This document shows positions 17,826-27,425 of a DNA stretch of 64,000 nt, one piece after another. This DNA comes from an uncultured Muribaculaceae bacterium. GTDB lineage: Bacteria; Bacteroidota; Bacteroidia; Bacteroidales; Muribaculaceae. The notes beneath the pieces are model-generated. The model searched no databases, was not told where the DNA came from, and was given only the letters and a program-made list of their open reading frames with translations. Within the stretch, counting starts at the first letter, position 1. Each line of letters starts with the position of its first letter. The stretch lies in assembly GCA_910579035.1 (NCBI GenBank), contig CAJTSR010000004.1, positions 60,775 through 124,774 on the forward strand. Reading direction: 5' to 3'. A program made the translations under genes and the position numbers.

Positions 17826-18848
17826 TGAATTTATCCGGCGTTCAAGCTCGTCGACACGGGCAAAGAGCGCTCCGAGTTTTTTCTGATATGCCAGCATACG
17901 GGCATATTCGCCCATAGGCATTGCCGGCGAACCCATGATGCGCGCTCCGGCATCAGTGCCCTTGGCAAGGCCGCTCTGCGCACCGATAAATGTGCCGTCG
18001 GCCACATCGATATGGCCGGCAAAGCCCACCTGGCCTCCGACCATGCACCCCGAGCCGATCTTGGTGGAACCTGCTATGCCTACCTGCGACGCCATAACAG
18101 TGTCGTGGCCTATCTCAACATTGTGAGCCACTTGGATAAGATTGTCGAGCTTCACTCCCCGGCATATATGGGTGCGGCCCATCGTGGCACGGTCTACCGT
18201 GGTATTGGCTCCGATTTCCACATCGTCGTCAATCTCCACTATCCCTATCTGCTCTATTTTGTGATACACGCCTTGCGCGTCGGGAGCGAATCCGAAGCCG
18301 TCGGCCCCTATCACAGCACCGCTGTGTATCACGCATCGGGCACCGATATTGCAGCCGTGGTACACCTTCACGCCGGCATACAGCACAGTGTCATCACCTA
18401 TGCTCACACCTGCTCCGACATAAGCCTGAGGATATATCTTCACATTTTTGCCGATTTTCGCTCCGTGTCCTATGTAGGCAAACGCACCTACATAGCAACC
18501 CTCGCCCAACTCGGCGTCTTCCGCTATGTAGGAGGGCTGTTCGATACCCGAAAGCTGCGGACGCATAGCCTGCGAGGCCACTTCGAGAAGACGGGCAAGA
18601 GCCGAATAAGGGTCACCGACTCTTATCAGCGTTGCCGCCACGGGCTGTTCGGCCACAAAATCTTTGCGCACAAGCACAATAGACGCCTGCGTGCCATAGA
18701 TAAAATGGGTGTATTTAGGATTGGCAAGGAAGGTCAAAGTACCGGGCGTACCCTCTTCGATTTTGGCAAATGAGGATACGGCCACGTCGGCATCGCCGTC
18801 AACTTCGCCTCCTATATATTGAGCTATTTGTCCAGCTGTAAATTGCAT
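17811..18848 (-). CDS. lpxD: UDP-3-O-acylglucosamine N-acyltransferase LpxD
   Basis: 345 residues. An N-terminal uridine-binding domain (1-100) is followed by hexapeptide repeats (about 105-300) and a short C-terminal helix (YQKKLGALFARVDELERRI). The catalytic His lies in NLIQVAHNVEIGHD. LpxD adds the second acyl chain to lipid A precursor. It is the first gene of the minus-strand lpx run. A weak -7-like GAACTTTG lies about 40-50 bases upstream on the minus strand (near 18889-18897), lacking the TA of the consensus. Confidence 0.94.
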   Translation of the reverse strand: MQFTAGQIAQYIGGEVDGDADVAVSSFAKIEEGTPGTLTFLANPKYTHFIYGTQASIVLVRKDFVAEQPVAATLIRVGDPYSALARLLEVASQAMRPQLSGIEQPSYIAEDAELGEGCYVGAFAYIGHGAKIGKNVKIYPQAYVGAGVSIGDDTVLYAGVKVYHGCNIGARCVIHSGAVIGADGFGFAPDAQGVYHKIEQIGIVEIDDDVEIGANTTVDRATMGRTHICRGVKLDNLIQVAHNVEIGHDTVMASQVGIAGSTKIGSGCMVGGQVGFAGHIDVADGTFIGAQSGLAKGTDAGARIMGSPAMPMGEYARMLAYQKKLGALFARVDELERRINSQKYE

Positions 18849-19083
18849 ATTGATAGTAATAGCGGCACGATTGCCACAGTTTCAAGACACAAAGTTCGCA
18901 AAAAAAACCGATATAAGCGCTATTTACGTCAACTTTTCACATCTTAATACATCTTAAACAAGAGAACATAACAGCATCCGAGCTGTGACAAGGCTATATT
19001 TCAAGCCATTACCCACCGCGCCAATAGCACTCGTGCAATTTCAATTATAAAGAACCGGGATTTTTCTGCTACGACACTCTCAG
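18849..19083. other. Intergenic region between divergent lpxD and the large AlbA_2 gene
   Basis: About 235 AT-rich bases without an open frame that looks coded. Besides the possible lpxD promoter on the minus strand near 18889 and the plus-strand promoter repeat that begins at 19084, I see no RNA gene, terminator or repeat here. Confidence 0.6.
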
Positions 19084-19133
19084 TCGGCAAGATTAAATAA
19101 ATTTGTTTTGCGCTCGACTTATTCGTATCTTTG
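19084..19133 (+). promoter_or_regulatory. Promoter-like repeat, copy B (promoter of the large AlbA_2 gene)
   Basis: TTTG (19102-19105), a 20-base spacer and TATCTTTG (19126-19133), 37 bases before the ATG at 19171. It is the second copy of the repeat at 17775-17825 and is in the right place to serve the downstream gene. Confidence 0.7.
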
Positions 19134-19170
19134 GCTTCGCATTAGACACGATTATTTAATTTACCAAAAC

Positions 19171-22100
19171 ATGAACTACATAATTGACCAGTGCTACGAG
19201 TTTCCCGTAGCCGAGCCGGACAGCCCGCAAGATGATTATTTTAAGCTTTCAGTATCAACGCCTTCAGGCCGGTCTACGGTAAAGCTGAAAAAGCTCCCGT
19301 TCCAGCGCGGTTCCGAGCGTCCTTTGCCGGAGAAACTTTACTGCCGCGTAAAGAGTTTTGACGACAACGGCCTGCCGATTCTCACTCACATTGTCGGCCC
19401 GTATGTTTTTGAACTTTACCAGCAGCAGTTCGAACTCGGAGAATCATTTGAATGCGAGGTTATTTTTGTCCCCAACACACCGGCCGAAGAGCCTTTCACC
19501 GTGCGGGATAAATACGGGATATTCTACCGTCTGAACGAACCCGACGGACTTCTGACCAAGGGACAGATAGTGCGTTGCAAATTCACAAAGCTGACACCGC
19601 GTTTCTTCACTATGACACGCGTGGACGAGGGCGCCAAGATGCCGTTTTTCTCGCCCGACTTCATATTCGACGCCGTGCAGCTTCCCGGCGTGCTCCGCGG
19701 CATTATAAAACGCAATGTGATAGCGCTGCCCGAAATGGGTGCCGTGAAGGCCGAGATTGCCGCCAAGCAGCCCCGCTGGGTGCTCACTGCGAGCCGCGCC
19801 GTGCTCAAGCACCTCTCAGAGTGGTTTATCGACGCTCGCCTTACCAACCACGGCGACCTTTACCGCAGCCTTATCCGATATATGCGCGAAATGGTGCTGT
19901 TCCTTCTCGAAGGCTCGAGCTTCCTCAACGCGCTCCCCTCGGAAGACCGCCGCTCGCTCCAGCAGCAGCTCACGGAGATTGTGGAGGCGCTCCAACCGTT
20001 CGACCGCGTGATAGAGCTGGTGGTAAGCGACCAGCAGGACGACTTCGTTGAACGACTGTTCGACAAGCTGCAAAAATCGGGCTATCTGTACCATCCTGCC
20101 AAGCAGTTCGCCATACTGATGCTGATATTCCGCATGCAGCCCGACAAGGTGGGCTACTACCTCAGCCGCATATTTGAAAGCATATTCGGGCGCGACCTCG
20201 ACAACTGGAAACGCGAGCCCTTCCGCAGCGCATTCGTGGAGCAGTTCCAGATATACGTTCGCCTCGCCCGCCGCGAAATCGACTCCCTGCCTCTTGCCGA
20301 GAGCCGCGACCAGAAATCGCGCCTCGAAACAATCATAACGGCCATAGCGCTCCAACTGCTTCTGTCGGCGAGCGATGCCGATGTAAGCCGCACATACTCG
20401 CTGTTCTACCGCTATGTGTCGCTGCTGCGCCCGCTCAACACCGAGGCATTGCTGGCCAAGTCGTTCCTCTCGCTCATGAAGGCCGACCTCGGCTTCCGCC
20501 TCAACTACCAGCAACTGCGCGAGCCTATGATGATGATGACGCAGGCCACAGTCGTGCCTCCCGGCGACATTCTCGACCGCATACCGTCCTCCCACCTGTT
20601 CAGCAACGGCATTGTAGACATCTCCATATCTTCAGCCGGCATAGTGCTGCAGCGCTGCTCGCAGCGCAATGTAACCGAGCGCGTGCTTCCCGAAGGACTG
20701 ATGCCGTGGCTCAGGCCGCAGATCATGCTCAACGGAATACCGGGACTGTCGGGCAACAAGCTCCGCAAGCTATCCGAGCACAACTCGTGGTGGCACACTA
20801 TCGAAACAAGCCTTTTTGAAACCCACGCCACACCGGCAAAACAGCCCGACGCCGAACGGCCTAAAAAACGCGCCGAACGCGGCGACGAAGTATTCATCGT
20901 TATCGACTCCGTGGACGATTACTTCACGCCCAACCCCACCTTCAACTGCCACATCGAGGACACCGAATACCTCGACGGCAAAGGAATCCTCAAGCGCGAC
21001 ATGGTGGTAGGATACAACCTCAAGCAGCCTTCGGAGCGAGCGTATAAGTCGCGTGACGGCTCGCAGTACGGCTTCCTTGCCACGATTCTCGACGTCCGTC
21101 CCGACGGCTCTTTCATATTCTCGCTGCGCGACGAGGTGGACCGCTACATTGAGAACAATCTCGATTTTGAAACAGAGTACCTTGCCGTGGTAACGGGCAT
21201 CAACGAGCGCGACTACAGCGCGATAGCCCGCGACGGTTTCGGCCTGTTCCTCGAAAAAGACCCGCAGCGGCATTTCGAGATAGGCGACATTGTGCGCTTC
21301 CGCATACACCAAAAAGGCAAGCAGGGCAACATACGGGCATACATACTCCAGAAAACAGACGAACAGGAAGACCGCTTCGACAAGACAGTGGCCTTTGTCA
21401 ATCTGATGGAGTCGCTGCGTTTCAGCACCAACGACGAAACCGAGGAGGACGACGCCCGCCTTATGCGCGACATCGACGAGATGCTTAGCCCGGACGACAT
21501 ACGCGAGATAATCGAGATAATACGCTTCAAGGCTATTGCGGACTCCGACCTTATCAAGGCCTACGACTATCTAAGATTCAGCCGCCTGCTCGCTCTTGCG
21601 ATAGGCGACCAAAAGCTGGCAGAAAAGCTCGGTACCCACGCCTCCCTCCTCACCCTCCACCAATACTACGCCACCAACAGCCGCATCGACGCCGACAAGC
21701 TCGAAAAGCTGCACAACAGCGCGCTCGCCGACCCTCTTTTGGGTATGATATACCACAGGCTCGAACTGGTGTCGTGGCTCGACAAACCCGAACACAACAG
21801 CGACCTCTACTCCACCGCCTCCGAACCGGGCAGCGAACTTGAAGGCACGATTGCTCGCATGGTGCTATCGTACAATATGATACACGCCTCCGACTCGTCC
21901 GACAGCGGCATAGCTTCCTCCATCAAGACAAAAATAATGGAGAAGCTGAACGTCAACAACGAAACACGCCCCGGAAAGTACTACGGTTCGGAATCCAAGT
22001 ACCTCGAGTTCAAGACATCAATCGTATACCCGGCCACAGGACCGGGCGAGGAAATGCGCGAAGACCCTGCCGCGCAGCAGTTCCACATACTCAGCCGCAT

Positions 22101-23253
22101 AGCAGGCATACTGAACGCCAACGGAGGCCGACTGTACATAGGCGTCAACAACGACGGCTACGAAGTAGGCATGCGCGACGACTTCAAATATTTCGAGCGC
22201 CACCGTATGAGCGTAGGCACATACAACTTCCGCATCACCAATCTCGACAGCCTCTGCGTGTTCCTCGAAAACCTCGTTGACAGCACTTTCGGCTCTACCA
22301 TAGCCCGAAAGATAACCATAGGCGCCGACGACGAAGCCGAAAAGGAGGTAGTGCTTATCAGCATCGAGGAATCGCTTGAGCCGGTATTCCTGCAGGACCG
22401 TCTGTTCGTGCGCCAAAGCGGGCAGTCGACCAAGGAATACCACGGAAAAGACATCGAGGACTTTGTAAAAGAGCGCGGCGAGCTTATGGCAGAGCGAACC
22501 CATCTGCTGGCAATGGCAAAAGCCAACGAACCCGCTCCCGAAACAGCAACTCCCGCAAGCCGCACACCGGAGCCTTCTGCAGAAGCGACCAAGGAGAAAA
22601 ACAAGCCTGCCATTACGGCCACAAACACCATAGCCACCTCCGCATGGCGCCCCAACGTGCTCCACAGCTATGAGAACGGCTTTGCCGACCCGCGCGGCTA
22701 CCTGTACTTCACCGGCGAAAACAAACTGCTCTTCTCCTCCAACGACCTCTACAAGGAAACGGGAGAAGACGACTGCCGCCTTGCCCTTGCCATACCCCAC
22801 GAGCTGAGCGACGGATTCCTCGTCCTGGCATACGAAAGCGAAAAAGCGCTCAAAATACCCCTCGCCGAAATATATGAGAAAGGCGAGAACAATGCCGTGG
22901 AGCATTTTTCGGGAGCCAAGCTGATGTTTGCGGCGCTTGCCTCGAAAGACGACGCCCTGATATGCGTGATAGCCGACGGCAGCACATCGCTGTGGCGACG
23001 CGGCATAATGCTCCACCAGATAGAGTCGGGGCACCTGATGAGCTCGCCCAAACGCATACACGACACCGTTACCGACCACACCGTGGCGTGGGAGATCGCC
23101 GACAGTTCCGCAGTGAGCCAGATAGCCGACTGCCTTGCCGACAATCTTGCCGCACGACGAATAGGTGTAACCCTCCGCGTGAAGGAAGGCACAGAGAACG
23201 CCCCGCACAAACTCAACGATCTTATAGCAAAATGCCGCCCGGCGTCAATGTAG
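19171..23253 (+). CDS. Very large AlbA_2/Schlafen-type putative nucleic-acid-binding protein
   Basis: 1360 residues from the ATG at 19171; an earlier frame extension would include the promoter. No signal peptide or membrane segment, so cytoplasmic. What can be seen: beta-rich OB/S1-like segments at about 20-180 and again at about 560-740 (SQYGFLATILDVRPDGS and FEIGDIVRFRIHQKGK), a long helical middle (about 200-480), and an AlbA_2 domain at about 941-1110 (ESKYLEFKTS then NANGGRLYIGVNNDG), the N-terminal Schlafen-like fold that binds DNA or RNA. A Pro/Ala/Thr-rich linker follows at about 1115-1160, and a beta-rich C-terminal domain ends the protein. I do not recognise a named gene. OB folds plus AlbA_2 suggest RNA or DNA handling (inference). 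Confidence 0.7.
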   Translation: MNYIIDQCYEFPVAEPDSPQDDYFKLSVSTPSGRSTVKLKKLPFQRGSERPLPEKLYCRVKSFDDNGLPILTHIVGPYVFELYQQQFELGESFECEVIFVPNTPAEEPFTVRDKYGIFYRLNEPDGLLTKGQIVRCKFTKLTPRFFTMTRVDEGAKMPFFSPDFIFDAVQLPGVLRGIIKRNVIALPEMGAVKAEIAAKQPRWVLTASRAVLKHLSEWFIDARLTNHGDLYRSLIRYMREMVLFLLEGSSFLNALPSEDRRSLQQQLTEIVEALQPFDRVIELVVSDQQDDFVERLFDKLQKSGYLYHPAKQFAILMLIFRMQPDKVGYYLSRIFESIFGRDLDNWKREPFRSAFVEQFQIYVRLARREIDSLPLAESRDQKSRLETIITAIALQLLLSASDADVSRTYSLFYRYVSLLRPLNTEALLAKSFLSLMKADLGFRLNYQQLREPMMMMTQATVVPPGDILDRIPSSHLFSNGIVDISISSAGIVLQRCSQRNVTERVLPEGLMPWLRPQIMLNGIPGLSGNKLRKLSEHNSWWHTIETSLFETHATPAKQPDAERPKKRAERGDEVFIVIDSVDDYFTPNPTFNCHIEDTEYLDGKGILKRDMVVGYNLKQPSERAYKSRDGSQYGFLATILDVRPDGSFIFSLRDEVDRYIENNLDFETEYLAVVTGINERDYSAIARDGFGLFLEKDPQRHFEIGDIVRFRIHQKGKQGNIRAYILQKTDEQEDRFDKTVAFVNLMESLRFSTNDETEEDDARLMRDIDEMLSPDDIREIIEIIRFKAIADSDLIKAYDYLRFSRLLALAIGDQKLAEKLGTHASLLTLHQYYATNSRIDADKLEKLHNSALADPLLGMIYHRLELVSWLDKPEHNSDLYSTASEPGSELEGTIARMVLSYNMIHASDSSDSGIASSIKTKIMEKLNVNNETRPGKYYGSESKYLEFKTSIVYPATGPGEEMREDPAAQQFHILSRIAGILNANGGRLYIGVNNDGYEVGMRDDFKYFERHRMSVGTYNFRITNLDSLCVFLENLVDSTFGSTIARKITIGADDEAEKEVVLISIEESLEPVFLQDRLFVRQSGQSTKEYHGKDIEDFVKERGELMAERTHLLAMAKANEPAPETATPASRTPEPSAEATKEKNKPAITATNTIATSAWRPNVLHSYENGFADPRGYLYFTGENKLLFSSNDLYKETGEDDCRLALAIPHELSDGFLVLAYESEKALKIPLAEIYEKGENNAVEHFSGAKLMFAALASKDDALICVIADGSTSLWRRGIMLHQIESGHLMSSPKRIHDTVTDHTVAWEIADSSAVSQIADCLADNLAARRIGVTLRVKEGTENAPHKLNDLIAKCRPASM

Positions 23254-23257
23254 CATA

Positions 23258-24001
23258 ATGAATCCTCTTTTCAGCATAATAACAGTAAGCTACAACGCCG
23301 AAGCCACCATAGGGCGGACTCTTGGCAGCATTGACGAGCAGACGTTCACCGACTACGAGCACCTCGTGGTCGACGGCGCCTCCACCGACAGCACCACCGC
23401 CCTTGTGGAAAAGGCAGCAAACCCCGCGCGCAGATTGATTTCGGAGCCGGACAAAGGGCTGTACGACGCCATGAACAAAGGTATCAGCCGCACCAACGGC
23501 CAATACCTGATATTCCTCAACGCCGGCGACAAATTCCACTCGCCCGACACACTGGCAACCATAGCCCGCGCCATACGCGAGAATGATTTCCCCGGAATAG
23601 TGTACGGCCAGACCAACATAGTGGATAACGAGGGCAACACCTTGGGGCGGCGCCACCTTACCGCTCCCGAAAAGCTCACTTTGGCCTCCTTTGCCGACGG
23701 CATGCTTGTATGCCACCAAGCTTTCGTGGCTCTCCGACGGATATGCGGCACATACGACCTACGCTATCGCTTCTCTGCCGACTACGAATGGTGCATACGC
23801 TGCCTCCAGCACTCACGCCACAATGCCGGGCTTACCGACACGGTGTTTATCGACTACCTCAACGAGGGAGTCACCAGTTCAAACAAAATATCGTCCCTGC
23901 TCGAACGCTTCCGCATAATGGCCTACTACTATGGCTGGCTGCCCACGGTGGCGCGCCATATAAAATTCGCAGGCAGGGCTTTAAAACGCAGACTGAAATG
24001 A
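23258..24001 (+). CDS. Family 2 glycosyltransferase
   Basis: 247 residues, GT-A fold. SIITVSYNAEATIGRTLGSI at the N-terminus, the VDGASTDST nucleotide-sugar motif, an NAGD metal-binding acidic site near residue 90 and FSADYEWCIR near 170 (acceptor or catalytic acidic residue). This matches small GT2 enzymes that add a sugar to lipid-linked glycans or capsules. It starts 4 bases after the preceding stop and overlaps the DUF4286 gene by 4 bases (ATGA). The sugar and acceptor are unknown. Confidence 0.85.
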   Translation: MNPLFSIITVSYNAEATIGRTLGSIDEQTFTDYEHLVVDGASTDSTTALVEKAANPARRLISEPDKGLYDAMNKGISRTNGQYLIFLNAGDKFHSPDTLATIARAIRENDFPGIVYGQTNIVDNEGNTLGRRHLTAPEKLTLASFADGMLVCHQAFVALRRICGTYDLRYRFSADYEWCIRCLQHSRHNAGLTDTVFIDYLNEGVTSSNKISSLLERFRIMAYYYGWLPTVARHIKFAGRALKRRLK

Positions 24002-24339
24002 TACTTCTCAATACGACATTTTGTGTCGACAACCCCGCTGCCGACGCATTTATAGAGTTTATAAAGGACACCTACATACCGCTTGCCACAAGCTGCGGTA
24101 TGTATGCTCCGCTGCTCACCCGCGTAAAGGCCGACAACGGAGAGAACGTCCTCACCGGCCATATATGCCAAAGCTACGCGCTGCAAGTCCGCGTACCCTC
24201 GGCCCGACACCTCGCGGAATTCAGAGCCGACGTCCTGCCAAACCTCTACTACGTGATAGGCGAAAGCTGGGGGCCTGCCGTCCAGCTGTTTGAAACCGAG
24301 CTTGAAGTACTCCTCGACCCGGCCAAAGATGGACTCTAA
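23998..24339 (+). CDS. DUF4286-family protein
   Basis: 113 residues from the ATG overlapping the glycosyltransferase stop. The MILLNTTFCVDN start and the FIKDTYIPLATSCGMY segment match DUF4286, a small ferredoxin-like-fold family confined largely to Bacteroidetes. No known function. Its end overlaps ruvC by 11 bases, a linkage I believe is common in this phylum. Confidence 0.75.
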   Translation: MILLNTTFCVDNPAADAFIEFIKDTYIPLATSCGMYAPLLTRVKADNGENVLTGHICQSYALQVRVPSARHLAEFRADVLPNLYYVIGESWGPAVQLFETELEVLLDPAKDGL

Positions 24340-24907
24340 AATCAAGGTAGCCGACCGCATCATAATCGGAATCGACCCCGGCACCAACCTGATGGGCTAC
24401 GGCATTCTCGGCATAAAAGGCAAGAAACCGTCGCTTATAGCCATGGGCGTAATCGACCTCCACAAACTTGGCGACCACTACACCAGACTCGGACGCATCT
24501 ACGAGCGCGTGAGCATGCTTGTAGACCAGTACTGCCCCGACGAAATGGCCATAGAGGCACCGTTTTTTGGCAAAAACGTGCAATCGATGCTCAAGCTTGG
24601 CCGCGCCCAAGGAGTGGCCATGGCAGCAGCCCTGTCGCGCCAAGTGCCTATCACGGAGTACGAGCCACGCAAAATCAAACAGGCGATAACGGGCAACGGT
24701 GCCGCATCGAAAGAGCAGGTAAAGGAAATGCTGCGGCGAATACTCGACATTTCCGACGAAAACCTGCTGCCACAGCTCGACGCCACCGACGCCCTCGGCG
24801 CCGCCTTGTGCCACTATTACGAAACGAACCGCCCCATACCCTCCAAAGGAGCGTCGTCGTGGAAGGAATACATAGCCCGCAATCCGGGCAAGGTAAGCGG
24901 ATTATAG
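24329..24907 (+). CDS. ruvC: Holliday junction endonuclease RuvC
   Basis: 192 residues. The catalytic acidic tetrad is intact: Asp16 in GIDPGTN, Glu76 in AIEAPFF, Asp151 and Asp154 in DATDALGAAL. RuvC resolves Holliday junctions with RuvAB during recombinational repair. The ATG at 24329 was chosen because the protein there begins just before the conserved IIGIDPGT strand; it overlaps DUF4286. Confidence 0.96.
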   Translation: MDSKIKVADRIIIGIDPGTNLMGYGILGIKGKKPSLIAMGVIDLHKLGDHYTRLGRIYERVSMLVDQYCPDEMAIEAPFFGKNVQSMLKLGRAQGVAMAAALSRQVPITEYEPRKIKQAITGNGAASKEQVKEMLRRILDISDENLLPQLDATDALGAALCHYYETNRPIPSKGASSWKEYIARNPGKVSGL

Positions 24908-24961
24908 AACAATGCCATCGCAGAATTGTTTCTCTTTTATCACATTACAGTATAGAGCACT

Positions 24962-25405
24962 ATGAAAGAAAAACTTACCATAGCCTTAGTGGCTCACGAC
25001 AACAGAAAAGCCGACATGGTTGACTGGGCTCGTTTCAACGCCGAATATCTCTCCCGCCACAACCTTGTATGCACAGGCACCACCGGCAGCCTTATCAAAA
25101 AGGCTTTCGATGAAATGGGTGTGGAAGCCAGCGTGCTGTGTATGAACTCCGGCCCTATGGGAGGCGACGCCGAGATTGCAGCCATGGTGGTGCGCCACGA
25201 GGTAGACCTCGCGGTGTTCCTCGTCGACGACCTCAACCCCCAGCCCCACGAAGCCGACATACAGATGCTGCTGCGCCAATGCCGCCTGCACAATGTGCCC
25301 ATTGCCTGCAACCGCATAAGTGCCGACCTTATGATTTCGAGTCCGCTGTGGACCGACGAAAACTATACTCCCGCCAAACAAAACTACGTTCACTTCGAAA
25401 GATAA
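24962..25405 (+). CDS. mgsA: Methylglyoxal synthase MgsA
   Basis: 147 residues. ALVAHDNRK at the start (phosphate site), TGTTG near 40, catalytic Asp69 in SGPMGGDAE and His96 in LNPQPHEAD are all present. MgsA converts dihydroxyacetone phosphate to methylglyoxal, a bypass used when sugar phosphates build up. Its stop overlaps the ligA start (TAATG), so the two are co-translated. Confidence 0.95.
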   Translation: MKEKLTIALVAHDNRKADMVDWARFNAEYLSRHNLVCTGTTGSLIKKAFDEMGVEASVLCMNSGPMGGDAEIAAMVVRHEVDLAVFLVDDLNPQPHEADIQMLLRQCRLHNVPIACNRISADLMISSPLWTDENYTPAKQNYVHFER

Positions 25406-27417
25406 TGGATTCCGACAAGCAACGCATCGACTATCTTCGCGAAACTCTCCACCGCCACAACCACAACTACTACGTGCTGAACTCGCCCGAAATTTCCGAC
25501 CGCGAGTTCGACATGCTTATGAAGGAGCTGGAAGAGCTGGAAAGCCGCCACCCCGAACTATACGACGCCAACTCACCCACACGCCGCGTAGGCTCCGACA
25601 TAAGCAAGGGCTTTGAACAGACAAAGCACATATACCCCATGCTCTCGCTGGCCAACACATACTCTATCGACGATGTGGACGCGTGGGCCAATCGTGTCGA
25701 CGACGGACTTTTCGGCCAGAGAACCACGATTGTGGGCGAAATGAAATTTGACGGCACAGGCATATCGCTTATCTACGAACACGGCGAATTGGTGCGTGCC
25801 GTCACACGCGGCGACGGCGAGCAGGGCGACATCGTTACCGACAACGTACGCACAATACGCAGCATTCCGCTCCGCCTGCAGGGCAGCGGCTACCCCGACT
25901 TCTTCGAGATACGCGGCGAAATCGTGATGCCTTGGAAAGAATTCGACCGCCTCAATGCCGAACGTGCCGAGGCCGGCGAACCCTTGTTTGCCAATCCGAG
26001 AAACGCGGCAGCCGGAACCCTCAAGCTTCTCAACCCTGCCGAGGTAAGCCGCCGAGGCCTCGACGCCTACCTCTACTACCTGCTTGGCGAGAATCTCCCC
26101 TTCGAGAACCACTACGACAATATGGAGGCAGCCCGCGGCTGGGGCTTCAAGGTATCGGAGGCTATGACGCGTCTTGACTCAATCGAAGAGGTAGACCGAT
26201 ATATAAACCACTGGGACAAAGCGCGCAAAGAGCTGCCGGTGGCAACCGACGGGCTTGTGTTCAAAGTCGACTCGCTGAGGCAGCAACTGAACTTGGGTCT
26301 CACAGCCAAATCCCCGCGTTGGGCCGTGGCATATAAGTTTGCGGCAGAGCGTGCGCTCACGCGTCTGCGCTTCGTGTCGTTCGATGTGGGCCGCATGGGC
26401 ATCATCACCCCTGTTGCCAACCTCGAGCCGGTATTGCTGTCGGGCACTGTGGTAAAACGAGCCTCCCTCCATAACGAGGACATCGTGCGCGCACTCGACA
26501 TTCACCAGGGCGACATGCTATATGTGGAAAAAGGCGGCGAGATAATACCCAAAATCACCGGCGTCGAACTTCCGGCACGCCCCGAAGGAGCCGAGCCGGT
26601 GCGCTTCGTCACCCACTGCCCGGCCTGCGGCACGCCCCTTGTGCGTGTGGAAGGCGAGGCGGCGTGGATATGCCCCAACAAATACGGCTGTCTGCCGCAG
26701 ATGGTAGGACGGATCGAGCACTTCGTAGGACGGCGAATGATGAATATCGACGGTATCGGCGAGGAAACCGCCGCGCTGTTCTTCGAGAAAGGACTGGTGC
26801 GAAACATCGCCGACCTCTACGAACTTAAGCCCGAACAGCTCACAGGACTCGAGGGCTTTGCCGAGAAGAGCGCCCGCCGAGTGGTCGACGGCATTCAGGC
26901 AAGCCGTTCGATGCCGTTCGAGCGAGTGGTGTTCGCCCTCTCCATACCGTATGTCGGCGAAACCACGGCTAAAAAAGTAGCCCGCGCGGCAGGCTCTATC
27001 GACCGTCTTATGCAGATGAGCGTCGCCGAACTGGAATCAGTCGAGGACGTAGGCCCGCGAATAGCTCAGACCATAGTGGACTTCTTCGCAGACCCGTCAA
27101 ACGTAGAGATAGTCAACCGCCTTAAAGCCGCCGGAGTGCAGATGGAAATGGAACAGAGCGCCGACAGCGAGGCCGTGTCCGACATTCTTGCCGGAAAGAC
27201 CTTCGTTATCAGCGGCGTGTTCTCGCTCAACAGCCGCGACCAGTACAAGGCTATGATTGAGAGCCACGGAGGCAAGAACGCAGGCTCAATCTCTAAAAAG
27301 ACCGACTATGTGCTTGCCGGAGAGAACATGGGGCCTGCCAAACTTGAAAAAGCCCAAAAATTGGGAATACCCATCATCGACGAGCACCAGTTCCTCGCCT
27401 TGCTATCTCAAATTTAA
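25405..27417 (+). CDS. ligA: NAD+-dependent DNA ligase LigA
   Basis: 670 residues, full length. Ia/adenylation domain (1-310, Lys114 in MKFDG), OB fold (about 315-400), a four-cysteine zinc finger (CPACG ... CPNKYGC, about 405-430), helix-hairpin-helix repeats (about 440-580) and a BRCT domain (about 595-670, with GKTFVISGVF). It seals nicks in replication and repair. The start at 25405 avoids overlap with mgsA beyond one base. Confidence 0.97.
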   Translation: MDSDKQRIDYLRETLHRHNHNYYVLNSPEISDREFDMLMKELEELESRHPELYDANSPTRRVGSDISKGFEQTKHIYPMLSLANTYSIDDVDAWANRVDDGLFGQRTTIVGEMKFDGTGISLIYEHGELVRAVTRGDGEQGDIVTDNVRTIRSIPLRLQGSGYPDFFEIRGEIVMPWKEFDRLNAERAEAGEPLFANPRNAAAGTLKLLNPAEVSRRGLDAYLYYLLGENLPFENHYDNMEAARGWGFKVSEAMTRLDSIEEVDRYINHWDKARKELPVATDGLVFKVDSLRQQLNLGLTAKSPRWAVAYKFAAERALTRLRFVSFDVGRMGIITPVANLEPVLLSGTVVKRASLHNEDIVRALDIHQGDMLYVEKGGEIIPKITGVELPARPEGAEPVRFVTHCPACGTPLVRVEGEAAWICPNKYGCLPQMVGRIEHFVGRRMMNIDGIGEETAALFFEKGLVRNIADLYELKPEQLTGLEGFAEKSARRVVDGIQASRSMPFERVVFALSIPYVGETTAKKVARAAGSIDRLMQMSVAELESVEDVGPRIAQTIVDFFADPSNVEIVNRLKAAGVQMEMEQSADSEAVSDILAGKTFVISGVFSLNSRDQYKAMIESHGGKNAGSISKKTDYVLAGENMGPAKLEKAQKLGIPIIDEHQFLALLSQI

Positions 27418-27425
27418 ACAGTTTC

